A stretch of DNA of 64,000 nt from Actinoplanes oblitus (GTDB taxonomy: Bacteria > Actinomycetota > Actinomycetes > Mycobacteriales > Micromonosporaceae), in contig NZ_CP126980.1 in the NCBI RefSeq assembly GCF_030252345.1, forward strand, positions 5,781,501 to 5,845,500, read 5' to 3'. A program made the translations under genes and the position numbers. Below, piece after piece: positions 16,141-26,192 of the stretch (the first letter of the stretch is position 1; every line of letters starts with the position of its first letter). The notes beneath the pieces were generated by a model. The model did no database searches. It had not been told where the DNA came from and saw only the letters and a program-made list of their open reading frames with translations.

Positions 16141-16698
16141 GTGGAGACGAGGGAACGCGCGGACGCGGCCCGCAACCGGGCCAAGGTGCTGGCCGCGGCG
16201 GCCCAGCTGTTCGCGGCCGGGGATTCCCGGGCGGTCACGATGGAGGACATCGCCCGGGCTGCCGGGGTCGGCCGGGGGACGCTCTACCGGCGCTACCCGG
16301 ATGTGGCGTCCATCGCGGCGGCCCTGCTCGACGACCACGAGCGCACGGTGCAGCAAGCTCTGATCCGGGGCGAGCCGCCGCTGGGCCCGGGCGCGCCGCC
16401 GCACGAGCGGCTCGCCGCCTTCTTCGGGGCCATGGTGGACCTGCTGGAGCAGCACAGCCACCTGGTGCTGGGCGCGGAGGCCGGGCCGCGCCGGTTCGCG
16501 GTCGGCGCCTACGGATTCTGGCGGGCCCACGTCGTGGCACTGCTGAGGCAGGGCGGCGTCGCCGATCCGGACGCGCTCGCCGACACCCTGCTCGCGCCGC
16601 TCGCGCCGGAGGTCTTCCGCCACCAGCGCGCTCAGGGCATCAGCACCGACCGCCTCAAAGCCGCCCTGACCCACCTCGCGGCCGCCGCCACCCGCTGA
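16141..16698 (+). CDS. TetR family regulator of the azoR-SMR operon
   Basis: A 185-residue TetR protein: AQLFAAGDSRAVTMEDIARAAGVGRGTLYRRYPD is the HTH in the usual place, followed by a helical ligand-binding domain. Two in-frame GTG codons are adjacent (16138, 16141); the second keeps the 6-nt leaderless spacing. It is divergent to azoR across a two-site palindrome and is probably an autoregulated repressor released by a quinone-like or cationic ligand. About 45 bp of its 3' end is duplicated just after the stop. Confidence 0.9.
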   Translation: METRERADAARNRAKVLAAAAQLFAAGDSRAVTMEDIARAAGVGRGTLYRRYPDVASIAAALLDDHERTVQQALIRGEPPLGPGAPPHERLAAFFGAMVDLLEQHSHLVLGAEAGPRRFAVGAYGFWRAHVVALLRQGGVADPDALADTLLAPLAPEVFRHQRAQGISTDRLKAALTHLAAAATR

Positions 16699-16760
16699 CC
16701 GACATCCCCAGGGCATCAGCACCGACCGCCGCAAGACCGCACTGACCCACCCGCCGAACC
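16633..16760. repeat. Duplicated TetR 3' end, period 76 bp
   Basis: CAGGGCATCAGCACCGACCG at 16633 inside the CDS recurs at 16709 after the stop, and homology continues through the following GACCCACC. It is a two-unit tandem duplication covering the last ~22 codons and the stop. Confidence 0.8.
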
Positions 16761-16882
16761 ATCAAGGCGGAGGCGAACTGAGGCGGCTTAGCCGCCTGGC
16801 CGCGATCGACCCGAGGGTACGGGTGAGGCGAGCACAGCCACAAAGGCCGGCTCAGCCACGCAGCGGCAGTGCGCCGAACCGG

Positions 16883-17662
16883 CTAGGCAGCTGGCCGGGC
16901 AGGCTGGGCGGCGGGCCGGGCAGGCTGAGCAGCGGACCGGGCAGGCGAGGCGGAACCGATACCGACGGCGGGCGCGCCGACGAGGCCGGCGAATGAGACG
17001 CCCGCGGAAGCCACCGGCTGCAGGCCGTCGAAGCGGATGGCGGTCAGGTCGGAGGCCACGGAGCGGTCGATGACAGTGATGGTGGCGGCCTCGCGGTGGA
17101 TCCGGTGTGCCGGGTCGGCGACGTCGGTGAGCAGCCGCTGCCAGTTGCGGTAGTGCTGGGCGAACGACGACCGCCGCACCTTGCGCCGGCGGGCTTCCTG
17201 TCCGGCGAGGGCCTCCGACGCGGCCACGTCCAGCAGCAGCAGGTGGGTCCGCCGCCCGGCTCGGGTCGCCGCCGCGGTGATCAGTTTGCGGACCCAGGAC
17301 CGGGTACCGCTCTCGTGCACCACGATCGACTCGTCGCCGCGCAGGGCCCGGAACAGCCGCACGTAGTGGGCGGCGTGCACCAGCGGGCGCCAGTAGCGGT
17401 ACGGCACCGCCCCGAAGTACGGACTCCACTCGACACGTGCCCGCTCCGAGTCCAGCAGCCGCACGCCGGGCCGCGGGAAGAGCCGCTTGAGCAGCGTGGT
17501 CTTGCCCGCTCCGGGAACCCCCGCGACGACCAGCACCGAGCGCGCCGGGTAGTTCAGCTCACCGACCCGCCGGCCACGAAGGTCGCGCGCACCGGCCGGA
17601 ACGAGGACGCCTCCGGCAACGGCGGCCGGGTCGAGGTGAAGAGGGTCGGCGAGGGCGGTCAT
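16883..17662 (-). CDS. AAA-type P-loop ATPase / predicted kinase
   Basis: A 259-residue soluble protein. VLVVAGVPGAGKTTLLKRLF is a Walker A of the zeta-toxin/ATP-dependent kinase type (AAA_33-like); the 'lid' arginines and RRRKVRRSSFAQHYRNWQRLL resemble small-molecule kinases that also act on nucleotides or sugars. The substrate is unknown. I chose the ATG at 17662, because upstream codons do not look coding. The last ~30 residues are Ala/Pro/Gln/Arg repeats encoded by a degenerate 21-bp repeat (16883-16945), a low-complexity tail that may vary between strains. Confidence 0.72.
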   Translation of the reverse strand: MTALADPLHLDPAAVAGGVLVPAGARDLRGRRVGELNYPARSVLVVAGVPGAGKTTLLKRLFPRPGVRLLDSERARVEWSPYFGAVPYRYWRPLVHAAHYVRLFRALRGDESIVVHESGTRSWVRKLITAAATRAGRRTHLLLLDVAASEALAGQEARRRKVRRSSFAQHYRNWQRLLTDVADPAHRIHREAATITVIDRSVASDLTAIRFDGLQPVASAGVSFAGLVGAPAVGIGSASPARSAAQPARPAAQPARPAA

Positions 17663-17890
17663 CGGTCTCGGTCCAATCCCGCCGCGGCAGGAACCGAACT
17701 CCCGACATGGCACCGAGACCCCGGCCCCTGTCCCGGCGACAACGTCACCTGCAGGGCCGAAGGTCTGGTCCACCCCGGGAAACCCCGAGGCCCGGCCGCC
17801 GGGTGCCCGAAGGCTCCAGGATGTCGAACGACCGGCGAAGGACTACTCCCCTTCGCCGGAAATACTACCGCTCCCCCGCAAGCCCCCTCA
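17663..17890. other. Non-coding stretch with a 10-bp perfect hairpin
   Basis: Between the ATPase start and the sigma-factor terminator array I see no convincing gene. Bases 17832-17841 and 17850-17859 (CCGGCGAAGG / CCTTCGCCGG) are exact complements, possibly a terminator for transcription from the sigma-factor side. Confidence 0.5.
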
Positions 17891-18040
17891 TGCTGCTAAA
17901 AGAGCGGGCCGCAGGCGCCCGCCCGCACTCCTCACACCGCGAAAAGAGCGGGCCACAGGCGCCCGGCCCGCACTCCTCACGCCACGAAAAGAACGGGCCA
18001 CACGCGCCCGCCCGCACTCCTCACGCCGCGAAGAGGGCCG
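17885..18040 (-). terminator. Tandem array of terminator-like hairpins after the sigma factor
   Basis: Read on the minus strand, 44-45 bp units repeat three to four times. Each has the stop region GCGTGAGGAGTGCGGGC, a GC stem closing with GCCCG, and then TTCTTTT or TCTTTT. The first unit includes the stop of the sigma gene. Each downstream copy therefore looks like an intrinsic terminator (stem GCGGGC/GCCCGC plus U-tract). Confidence 0.75.
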
Positions 18041-18560
18041 TCCGCTCCCGCGACAGCACCTGCTTCAGCTTCATCAGCGACCGCCGGGTCTGACTCTTCA
18101 CCACAGTGATCGGCACATCCAGCTCCGCCGCCACCTGCTCGACGCTCTGATCGGCGAAGTACCGCAGCAGCACTATCGTCCGGTCCCGGACCGGGAGCCG
18201 CCCCAGCGCGTCCAGCATGGTGATCCGCAGGTCCCGGTCCACCGAGTAGGACGGCTCCCGCAACTCCCCCGGCACCACTTCGGTGGAGCTGCGGCGGCGG
18301 CGATGGTCGAGGTACGTGCGCAACAGCACCTTCTGGGCGTACGCCGAAAGGTTTTCGCTGCCGGCGGCCCGCTCCCAGCTCAGGAACAGCTTGGTCAGCG
18401 TGGCCTGGGTCAGGTCCTGGGCCAGGTGCCAGTCGCGGCAGAGCTGGAACGCGGTGCTGTGCAACCGCGGCGAACTGTCCGACGCGAAACGCGTGAACTC
18501 CTCGGTCGTCGCGGGCGCACGGCCGGGGGCCGGGGCCGGTGGGTCGAGGAGTTCAAGCAT
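18021..18560 (-). CDS. SigE-like ECF RNA polymerase sigma factor
   Basis: A 179-residue sigma-70 family protein with region 2 (FQLCRDWHLAQDLTQATLTKLFLSWERA) and region 4 (LPVRDRTIVLLRYFADQSVEQVAAELDVPITVVKSQTRRSLMKLKQ); region 3 is absent, as in ECF factors. The length and DLTQ/LRTYLDHRRRRS pattern fit the actinobacterial 'SigE family' group, often without a canonical anti-sigma factor. No anti-sigma gene is adjacent. I chose the ATG at 18560; an upstream extension is possible. Its 3' end seeds a tandem terminator array. Confidence 0.85.
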   Translation of the reverse strand: MLELLDPPAPAPGRAPATTEEFTRFASDSSPRLHSTAFQLCRDWHLAQDLTQATLTKLFLSWERAAGSENLSAYAQKVLLRTYLDHRRRRSSTEVVPGELREPSYSVDRDLRITMLDALGRLPVRDRTIVLLRYFADQSVEQVAAELDVPITVVKSQTRRSLMKLKQVLSRERTALFAA

Positions 18561-18716
18561 GACCAGGGTGTCGCCTTCTCTGCAGCCACCGTGGCGGGCA
18601 TCGCCACAGTGGACCGTCTCTGGTGAAACGCGTGCGCCAAGGTACGCGTTCCTCCCCCGTTGGTGGGGGAGGACGCCGAGAGTGGCACGCAATGGGTAGA
18701 GAAGGCTCGGAAGCCA

Positions 18717-19943
18717 CTATGTGCCGGCTGTGTCACCCATCTCCAGCGCCGCGCGCAGCGGCCCGGCCTTCGCCGCCGCCTCCGCCACCTCGGCCTGGGG
18801 ATCGCTGTCGGCGGTGATCCCGCCGCCGGCCCACGCGTGCACCCGGGTCCCGTCGACCGCCACGGTCCGGATGCTCAGGCCCAGGTCGAGGTGATCGTGA
18901 CCGATCCAGCCGAGGGCGCCCATGCTCACCCCGCGCCCGACCGGTTCCCGGGCCGCGATCTGGTCGAGCGCGGCGAGCTTGGGCGCGCCGGTGACGCTGC
19001 CGCCGGGGCAGACCGCGCGGAGCAGTTCGGCGAGCCCGACGTCGCCGTCCAGGGGCGCCGAGACGACCGATTCGGCCTGCCAGAGACCGCACCATCGGCG
19101 GACCGCGAACAGCTCGTCGACGCGCACCGGCCCGGTACCGGGCAGCCGGGCGAGGTCGTTGCGCTCCAGGTCGACGATCATGACATGCTCGGCGCGTTCC
19201 TTGGCCGAGGCGAGCAGTTCCCGGCGACCGGCCGCGGTGGCCGGGCGGGTGCCCTTGATCGGCCGGGTCAGCACCCGCCCGTCGCGCACCTCGACCAGGG
19301 TCTCCGGGGAGGCGGTGGCGAGCGCCCAGCGCCCCGCGGCGTCGCCGAGGACCCCGCCATACTTCGCGCCGGGCAGGGCCGCGACGCGGCGCAGGGCCGC
19401 GGTCGGATTTCCGACGTACGGCGCGCAGGCGTGCCCGACGACGTTGACCTGGTACACGTCGCCCCGCCCGATCGCCTCGCGCACCTGCTCAACGGCGTCG
19501 GCGTGCTGCTCCGGCGTCCAGCTCGCCCGCCACGGGCCGAGTTGCCAGCCGGTTTCATGCTGGGGTGAACCGGGAGCACCCCGGCCGGCGTGTACCCAGA
19601 CGACGGCGTACACGTCCGGGACCACCGGGACCGGACTGGCGGCGCCGGACGTGGCGTTGATCATCACGCATCCGGCATCGGCGGATACGTAGAGCGACGC
19701 TCCACAGATATCGGAATGGCCATCCGGCCGAGATTTGTCAGCCGAACGGCCGAGGTTTCGCACCGCGAGTCCGTTGGCGGCCAGGAACCCGGTCAGAAGC
19801 TCGGCAGGGTCACCGGAATCACTCCGGTACCACTGGAAGACACGTAACGCATGGTGACGGGCACGGCAGGCGGTCGGAGCCGCCGGCGGAGCACCGAGAG
19901 GAGGTACCGGAGAGTGGTCACCGGACCCCTGCGCGTGGACCAT
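18717..19943 (-). CDS. pabB: Aminodeoxychorismate synthase component I (chorismate-binding)
   Basis: A 408-residue enzyme of the anthranilate synthase I / PabB family, which converts chorismate plus ammonia to 4-amino-4-deoxychorismate for folate. The diagnostic motif is RPIKGTRP: the Lys marks PabB (TrpE has Ala there). Also present are SPETLVEVRDGRVLTRP, ERNDLAR, CPGGSVTGAPK and HAWAGGGITADSDP at the C-terminus. No glutamine amidotransferase (PabA) or lyase (PabC) gene is adjacent. The start is unsettled: the frame is open to a GTG at 19976 and neither candidate has a clear ribosome site. The N-terminal ~90 residues are divergent. Confidence 0.85.
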   Translation of the reverse strand: MVHAQGSGDHSPVPPLGAPPAAPTACRARHHALRVFQWYRSDSGDPAELLTGFLAANGLAVRNLGRSADKSRPDGHSDICGASLYVSADAGCVMINATSGAASPVPVVPDVYAVVWVHAGRGAPGSPQHETGWQLGPWRASWTPEQHADAVEQVREAIGRGDVYQVNVVGHACAPYVGNPTAALRRVAALPGAKYGGVLGDAAGRWALATASPETLVEVRDGRVLTRPIKGTRPATAAGRRELLASAKERAEHVMIVDLERNDLARLPGTGPVRVDELFAVRRWCGLWQAESVVSAPLDGDVGLAELLRAVCPGGSVTGAPKLAALDQIAAREPVGRGVSMGALGWIGHDHLDLGLSIRTVAVDGTRVHAWAGGGITADSDPQAEVAEAAAKAGPLRAALEMGDTAGT

Positions 19944-20065
19944 CGATACGGCGAAACCGCGGGCCGACGCCGTCACCGCTGTGAACCGTTTTCGTTCGAT
20001 CTGAGGTAACGTTCGAGCCCGACTTTGTGAACCTTCACACAGCCCCCGACCGGAGTAAACCCAAG

Positions 20066-20266
20066 ATGTGCCAGCACCGAACCCCCTGCCCTCCAGCCGA
20101 CGCGATCGATCGTGAGGCCGCCCGCACCGTGGCGACCTTCTGCGAACAGGGCTGGAGCCTGCTCTGCAACGGCGTCATCGTCTTCGAGGACACCGGAGAG
20201 CTGCTTCCGGACGGTACGACGATCGAGCCGCACCGCGGCCCGGCGGTCCACGCCCTCGCCGCGTAA
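20066..20266 (+). CDS. DUF5999 family small protein
   Basis: A 66-residue protein starting MCQHRTPCPPADAIDREAA and containing TFCEQGWSLLCNGVIVFEDTGELLPDG, the recognisable signature of actinobacterial DUF5999 proteins. Cys and His near the N-terminus (CQH...C) could bind metal. The ATG at 20066 has GGAG upstream; a GTG at 20027 is less likely. Function is unknown. It is divergent from pabB and convergent with gcvP. Confidence 0.8.
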   Translation: MCQHRTPCPPADAIDREAARTVATFCEQGWSLLCNGVIVFEDTGELLPDGTTIEPHRGPAVHALAA

Positions 20267-20308
20267 TTACTCAGCGTAACAAAACGACCGCCCGGTTGGC
20301 CAACGACG

Positions 20309-20342
20309 GCGCAGGCCGCGATCCGAAGACCGCGACCTGCGC
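20309..20342. terminator. Bidirectional hairpin between DUF5999 and gcvP
   Basis: GCGCAGGCCGCG (20309-20320) pairs with CGCGACCTGCGC (20331-20342), 11 of 12 positions, loop of 10 nt. It sits between convergent genes. Confidence 0.6.
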
Positions 20343-20355
20343 AAGACCACCGGCG

Positions 20356-23163
<2,808 letters not shown>

Positions 23164-23224
23164 GGGCGACTCCAAGGCTCGAGAAGGCTGACAAAGCCCT
23201 CCCCCTCTGTCATACCCACGAACG

Positions 23225-23330
23225 GGGCACTTCAGAGTCGCCTGCCCGCGCGGTCCGTTTGCCTGTAGAGATTCCGGGGAGGAGTTGCCCCTTCGGCGCC
23301 TGGATGTGCAGGTCTCTCCCGCGCGGCTGG
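23225..23330 (-). ncRNA. Glycine riboswitch in the gcvP leader
   Basis: Read on the minus strand, the leader holds the conserved aptamer blocks in order: GCGGGAGAG, GGCGCCGAAGGGGCAA, CTCCCCGGAATCTCT, CAGGCAAACGGACCG and GGCGACTCTGAAG. These match the glycine riboswitch core (P1, P3 and J regions). A possible expression-platform stem (TGACAGAG...CTTTGTCA around a G-rich loop) lies between it and the ATG. In this family glycine binding usually turns gcv genes on. Confidence 0.88.
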
Positions 23331-23340
23331 CCCCCAACCT

Positions 23341-23355
23341 ACCAGTGGCACTGGT
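23341..23355. promoter_or_regulatory. Palindrome ACCAGTggcACTGGT
   Basis: Six-bp perfect arms around 3 nt lie between the riboswitch and the aldo/keto reductase start, in the promoter zone of both divergent genes. It is a possible operator; the regulator is unknown. Confidence 0.4.
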
Positions 23356-23370
23356 CAAGATCGGAATGCC

Positions 23371-23376
23371 TAGGCT
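23371..23376 (+). promoter_or_regulatory. Leaderless -10 of the aldo/keto reductase gene
   Basis: TAGGCT lies 6 nt upstream of the GTG at 23383. Confidence 0.6.
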
Positions 23377-23382
23377 GGGCGT

Positions 23383-24378
23383 GTGACGTATTCCGCTGCT
23401 CTTGATCGTTACGAGTCCATGACCTATCGCCGCGCCGGGCGCAGCGGGCTCAAGCTGCCCGCGATCTCGCTGGGCCTGTGGCACAACTTCGGCGACACCC
23501 GGCCCGCCGACCGCCAGCGCGACATCGTCCGCCGCGCCTTCGACCTCGGGGTCACCCACTTCGACCTGGCCAACAACTACGGCCCGCCGCCCGGCAGCGC
23601 GGAGACCAACTTCGGCCGGATCCTGGCCACCGACCTCAGGCACCACCGCGACGAGCTGATCATCTCCAGCAAGGCCGGATACACCATGTGGGACGGCCCC
23701 TACGGCGACTTCGGCTCGCGGAAATACCTGGTCAGCTCGCTGGACCAGTCGCTGAAGCGGCTCGGCGTCGACTACGTCGACATCTTCTACCACCACCGGC
23801 CCGACCCGGACACCCCGCTCGAGGAGACGATGGCCGCACTGGACCACGTGGTGCGGTCCGGGAAAGCGCTCTACGTCGGCCTGAGCAACTACCGGGCCGA
23901 ACAGACCGCGCGGGCCGCCGCGATCCTGCGCGAACTGGGCACGCCGCTGCTGATCCACCAGCCGTCCTACTCGATCCTGAACCGCTGGATCGAGCACGAC
24001 AACCTGCTCGACACCCTGCAGGAGGCGGGCGCCGGCTGCATCGCGTTCAGCCCGCTGCAGCAGGGCCTGCTCACCGACCGCTACCTCGACGGCATCCCGG
24101 ACGACTCGCGGATCCGCACCAGCGTCTTCCTCAACGAGGAGGCCCTGGACGCCAAGACACTCGGCCGGCTGCACGCGCTCAACGACATCGCCAAGCGGCG
24201 CGGGCAGTCCCTCGCGCAGCTGGCCCTGGCCTGGGCGCTGCGCGACCAGCGGATGACCAGCCTGATCATCGGCGCGTCCAGCGTCCAGCAGCTGGAGAAC
24301 AACATCGCCGCCCTGGACAACCTGTCGCTCTCCGACGCCGAACTCGGCGACATCGACGGCACCGTCCTGGACCTCTAG
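23383..24378 (+). CDS. Aldo/keto reductase (YghZ/GprA-like)
   Basis: A 331-residue TIM-barrel NADPH reductase. The tetrad is visible: Asp in [10 protein letters not shown] with its Tyr, Lys in [11 protein letters not shown], and His in IFYHHRPD; the coenzyme region near the C-terminus reads [15 protein letters not shown]. The N-terminal [25 protein letters not shown] and [12 protein letters not shown] match the L-glyceraldehyde-3-phosphate reductase / potassium-channel beta-subunit-like subfamily, which detoxifies methylglyoxal-type aldehydes. The start is a GTG with a leaderless promoter. It is divergent to gcvP. Confidence 0.92.
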   Translation: MTYSAALDRYESMTYRRAGRSGLKLPAISLGLWHNFGDTRPADRQRDIVRRAFDLGVTHFDLANNYGPPPGSAETNFGRILATDLRHHRDELIISSKAGYTMWDGPYGDFGSRKYLVSSLDQSLKRLGVDYVDIFYHHRPDPDTPLEETMAALDHVVRSGKALYVGLSNYRAEQTARAAAILRELGTPLLIHQPSYSILNRWIEHDNLLDTLQEAGAGCIAFSPLQQGLLTDRYLDGIPDDSRIRTSVFLNEEALDAKTLGRLHALNDIAKRRGQSLAQLALAWALRDQRMTSLIIGASSVQQLENNIAALDNLSLSDAELGDIDGTVLDL

Positions 24379-24396
24379 CCCGACGTCACCGGCCAG

Positions 24397-24575
24397 GATC
24401 ACCGTCAACAGAGGGCATTGTCCTCGGCCTCCAGCACGACCGGGATCACGTCCAACAGACGGCACCGTCCCTCCACCACGACCCGGATCACCTGCAACAG
24501 ACAGCGCCGTCCCTCCACCACGACCCGGATCACCTGCAACAGACAGCGCCGTCCCTCCACCACGACCGGCGCCAG
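24397..24575. repeat. 42-bp minisatellite after the aldo/keto reductase gene
   Basis: About four units, the last two nearly identical (ATCACCTGCAACAGACAGCG...). The period of 42 bp is divisible by 3, so both strands show spurious repetitive reading frames. No gene is evident. Confidence 0.85.
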
Positions 24576-24591
24576 TGTTGTCCGGGGTCGC

Positions 24592-24720
24592 ATTCAAGAG
24601 ATTGCCGACTCGGGCCGCGCTGATCACTGATCGTCGCTCCCGCCAGGGACCCTTCCGGGCCGGGCTGGCCGCTGCGCGTCCAGAACGCCCGGCCCGGAAG
24701 GGCGACGCCCGCGGGTGGTC
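24592..24720 (+). ncRNA. Structured dispersed repeat, copy A
   Basis: A copy of the three-member element (others at 36536-36666 and 45563-45684). The conserved left flank is GCTGATCACTGATCGTCGCT. A perfect 16-bp stem follows (24650-24665 with 24687-24702), with the loop containing GCGTCCAGAACG. The right flank GGCGACGCCCGCGGGTGGT can add an outer CCCGC/GCGGG helix. It may be a non-coding RNA or a palindromic extragenic repeat. Confidence 0.6.
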
Positions 24721-24833
24721 CCGGAAAACCCACCCCAGCTCCCCCTGACCGCGTCCTCCCGAGATCGAACCGGAGCGCACCCGACCTCGCGGCCGACCGG
24801 GTCACGGTCCGCGATCCAGGTCGCGGCCGGCGG

Positions 24834-25330
24834 CTGGCACCCACGGTGGTGTCCGGGCTCGTGACACCACCGTGAGGACCAGCCACACCCACCAGCTGGC
24901 GCTCACGGTGGTCTCACCAGCCCGCACACCACCACCACGACCAGCCGGGAACCCGGGGCTGGCACCCACGGTGGCCTCAACAGCCCGGACACCACCACCA
25001 CAACCAGCCGCGAACCGGAGGCTGGCACCCACGGTGGCCTCAACGGCCCGGAGACCACCACCACAACCAGCCGCGAACCGGAGGCTGGCACCCACGGTGG
25101 CCTCAACAACCCGCACACCACCACCACGACCAGCCGCGAACCGGAGGCTGGCACCCACGGTGGCCTCAACAACCCGCACACCACCACCACAACCAGCCGC
25201 GAACCGGAGGCTGGCACCCACGGTGGCCTCAACAACCCGGAGACCACCACCACAACCAGCCGGGAACCCGGGGCTGGCGCTCACGGTGGTCTCAGCGCGC
25301 TGGACGGGACTGGACACCACCGCTCGGAGC
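24834..25330. repeat. 63-bp minisatellite, eight units
   Basis: Units begin at 24834, 24896, 24959, 25022, 25085, 25148, 25211 and 25274. The core is CTGGCACCCACGGTGGCCTC followed by an A/C-rich CACCACCACAACC segment. Units 3-6 are almost identical, while units 2 and 8 share the variant CTGGCGCTCACGGTGGTCTC. Because 63 is divisible by 3, three reading frames stay open across it (21-residue peptide repeats), but none has a credible start or family. The remainder of 24379-25490 has no gene. Confidence 0.9.
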
Positions 25331-25490
25331 AGCTGGGAGTGGATTTGGCGGCTGGGTCGGTTGTGGTCGGGCGAATCTGGAGGTGGAGCGCAGGCGGGAA
25401 CGGGTCGTGACTCGGCGCCAGGCATCGAGGGCGATCTCCGGCCCGGAAATGAGGCGCGGGTGGCGGGCCGGTTCAGTAGCGTTCCCGGGC

Positions 25491-26192
25491 ATGAGCGAGC
25501 TGGTCGAGAAGCACACCATCCTGGGTGTGGTGGTCGGGTCGCGGGCCTACGGGCTGGACGGGCCGGACAGTGACCACGACCGGCGCGGGGTGTTCGCGGC
25601 GCCGACCCGCGACTTCTGGCGGCTGGACAAGCCGCCGACACACGTCGACGGACCCGCCGAGGAGCAGTTCTCCTGGGAGGTCGAGCGGTTCTGCACGCTC
25701 GCGCTGCAGGCCAACCCGACGGTGCTCGAGGTGCTCTGGTCGCCGATCGTCGAGCGGATCACCCCGGACGGCGAGGAGCTGCGCGGCATCCGGGCGGCGT
25801 TCCTGTCCCGGCGGGTGGCGGCGACCTACGGCAACTACGCGCGGGACCAGCTCGACAGGGTCGCCGCGCGGCGGGCACGGACCGGGCAGACCAACCACAA
25901 GCAGGCCATGCATATGATCCGGCTGCTCATGGCGGGGGCGCACGTGCTGCGTACCGGGGAGGTGCTGGTCGACGTGCGGCACCTGCGGGACCGGCTGCTC
26001 GCCGTCCGGCAGGGGCTGGTGCCGTGGGACGAGGTGACCGCCTGGGCCGGCACGCTGCTCGCCGACCTGGCCGCCGCGGAGACCGCCACCGGGCTGCCGG
26101 AACGGCCGGATCGGGACCGGGTGGACGAGCTGCTGGCCGGTATCCGGGAACGCGGGCTCATGGCGTACGGAAAGAGGATCGATGACCACTGA
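25491..26192 (+). CDS. YcgL-like nucleotidyltransferase-domain protein (1 of 2)
   Basis: A 233-residue protein of the DNA polymerase beta-type nucleotidyltransferase superfamily. The catalytic signature is GSRAYGLDGPDSDHDRRGVF: GS, then the D-x-D metal pair. The rest is helical (HKQAMHMIRLLMAGAHVLRTGE). It resembles predicted nucleotidyltransferases of the COG3541 (YcgL) type; target unknown. The ATG at 25491 follows TAGCGT by 8 nt. The open frame extends upstream into the minisatellite margin, which I exclude. It overlaps the next gene, a paralogue, by 11 bp. Confidence 0.82.
   Translation: MSELVEKHTILGVVVGSRAYGLDGPDSDHDRRGVFAAPTRDFWRLDKPPTHVDGPAEEQFSWEVERFCTLALQANPTVLEVLWSPIVERITPDGEELRGIRAAFLSRRVAATYGNYARDQLDRVAARRARTGQTNHKQAMHMIRLLMAGAHVLRTGEVLVDVRHLRDRLLAVRQGLVPWDEVTAWAGTLLADLAAAETATGLPERPDRDRVDELLAGIRERGLMAYGKRIDDH

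Noticed and set aside
23164..24780. Upstream extension of the gcvP reading frame to 1474 codons
   Set aside because: The extra ~540 codons lie across the riboswitch and antisense to the aldo/keto reductase and the repeats; gcvP has its normal N-terminus at 23163.
24834..25330. CRISPR array
   Set aside because: Units are contiguous 63-bp tandem copies without unique spacers, and no cas genes are present.
24872..25573. Plus-strand 233-codon repeat protein in the 63-bp array
   Set aside because: All three frames are open because the period is a multiple of 3; no ribosome site, and the frame runs into the nucleotidyltransferase gene.
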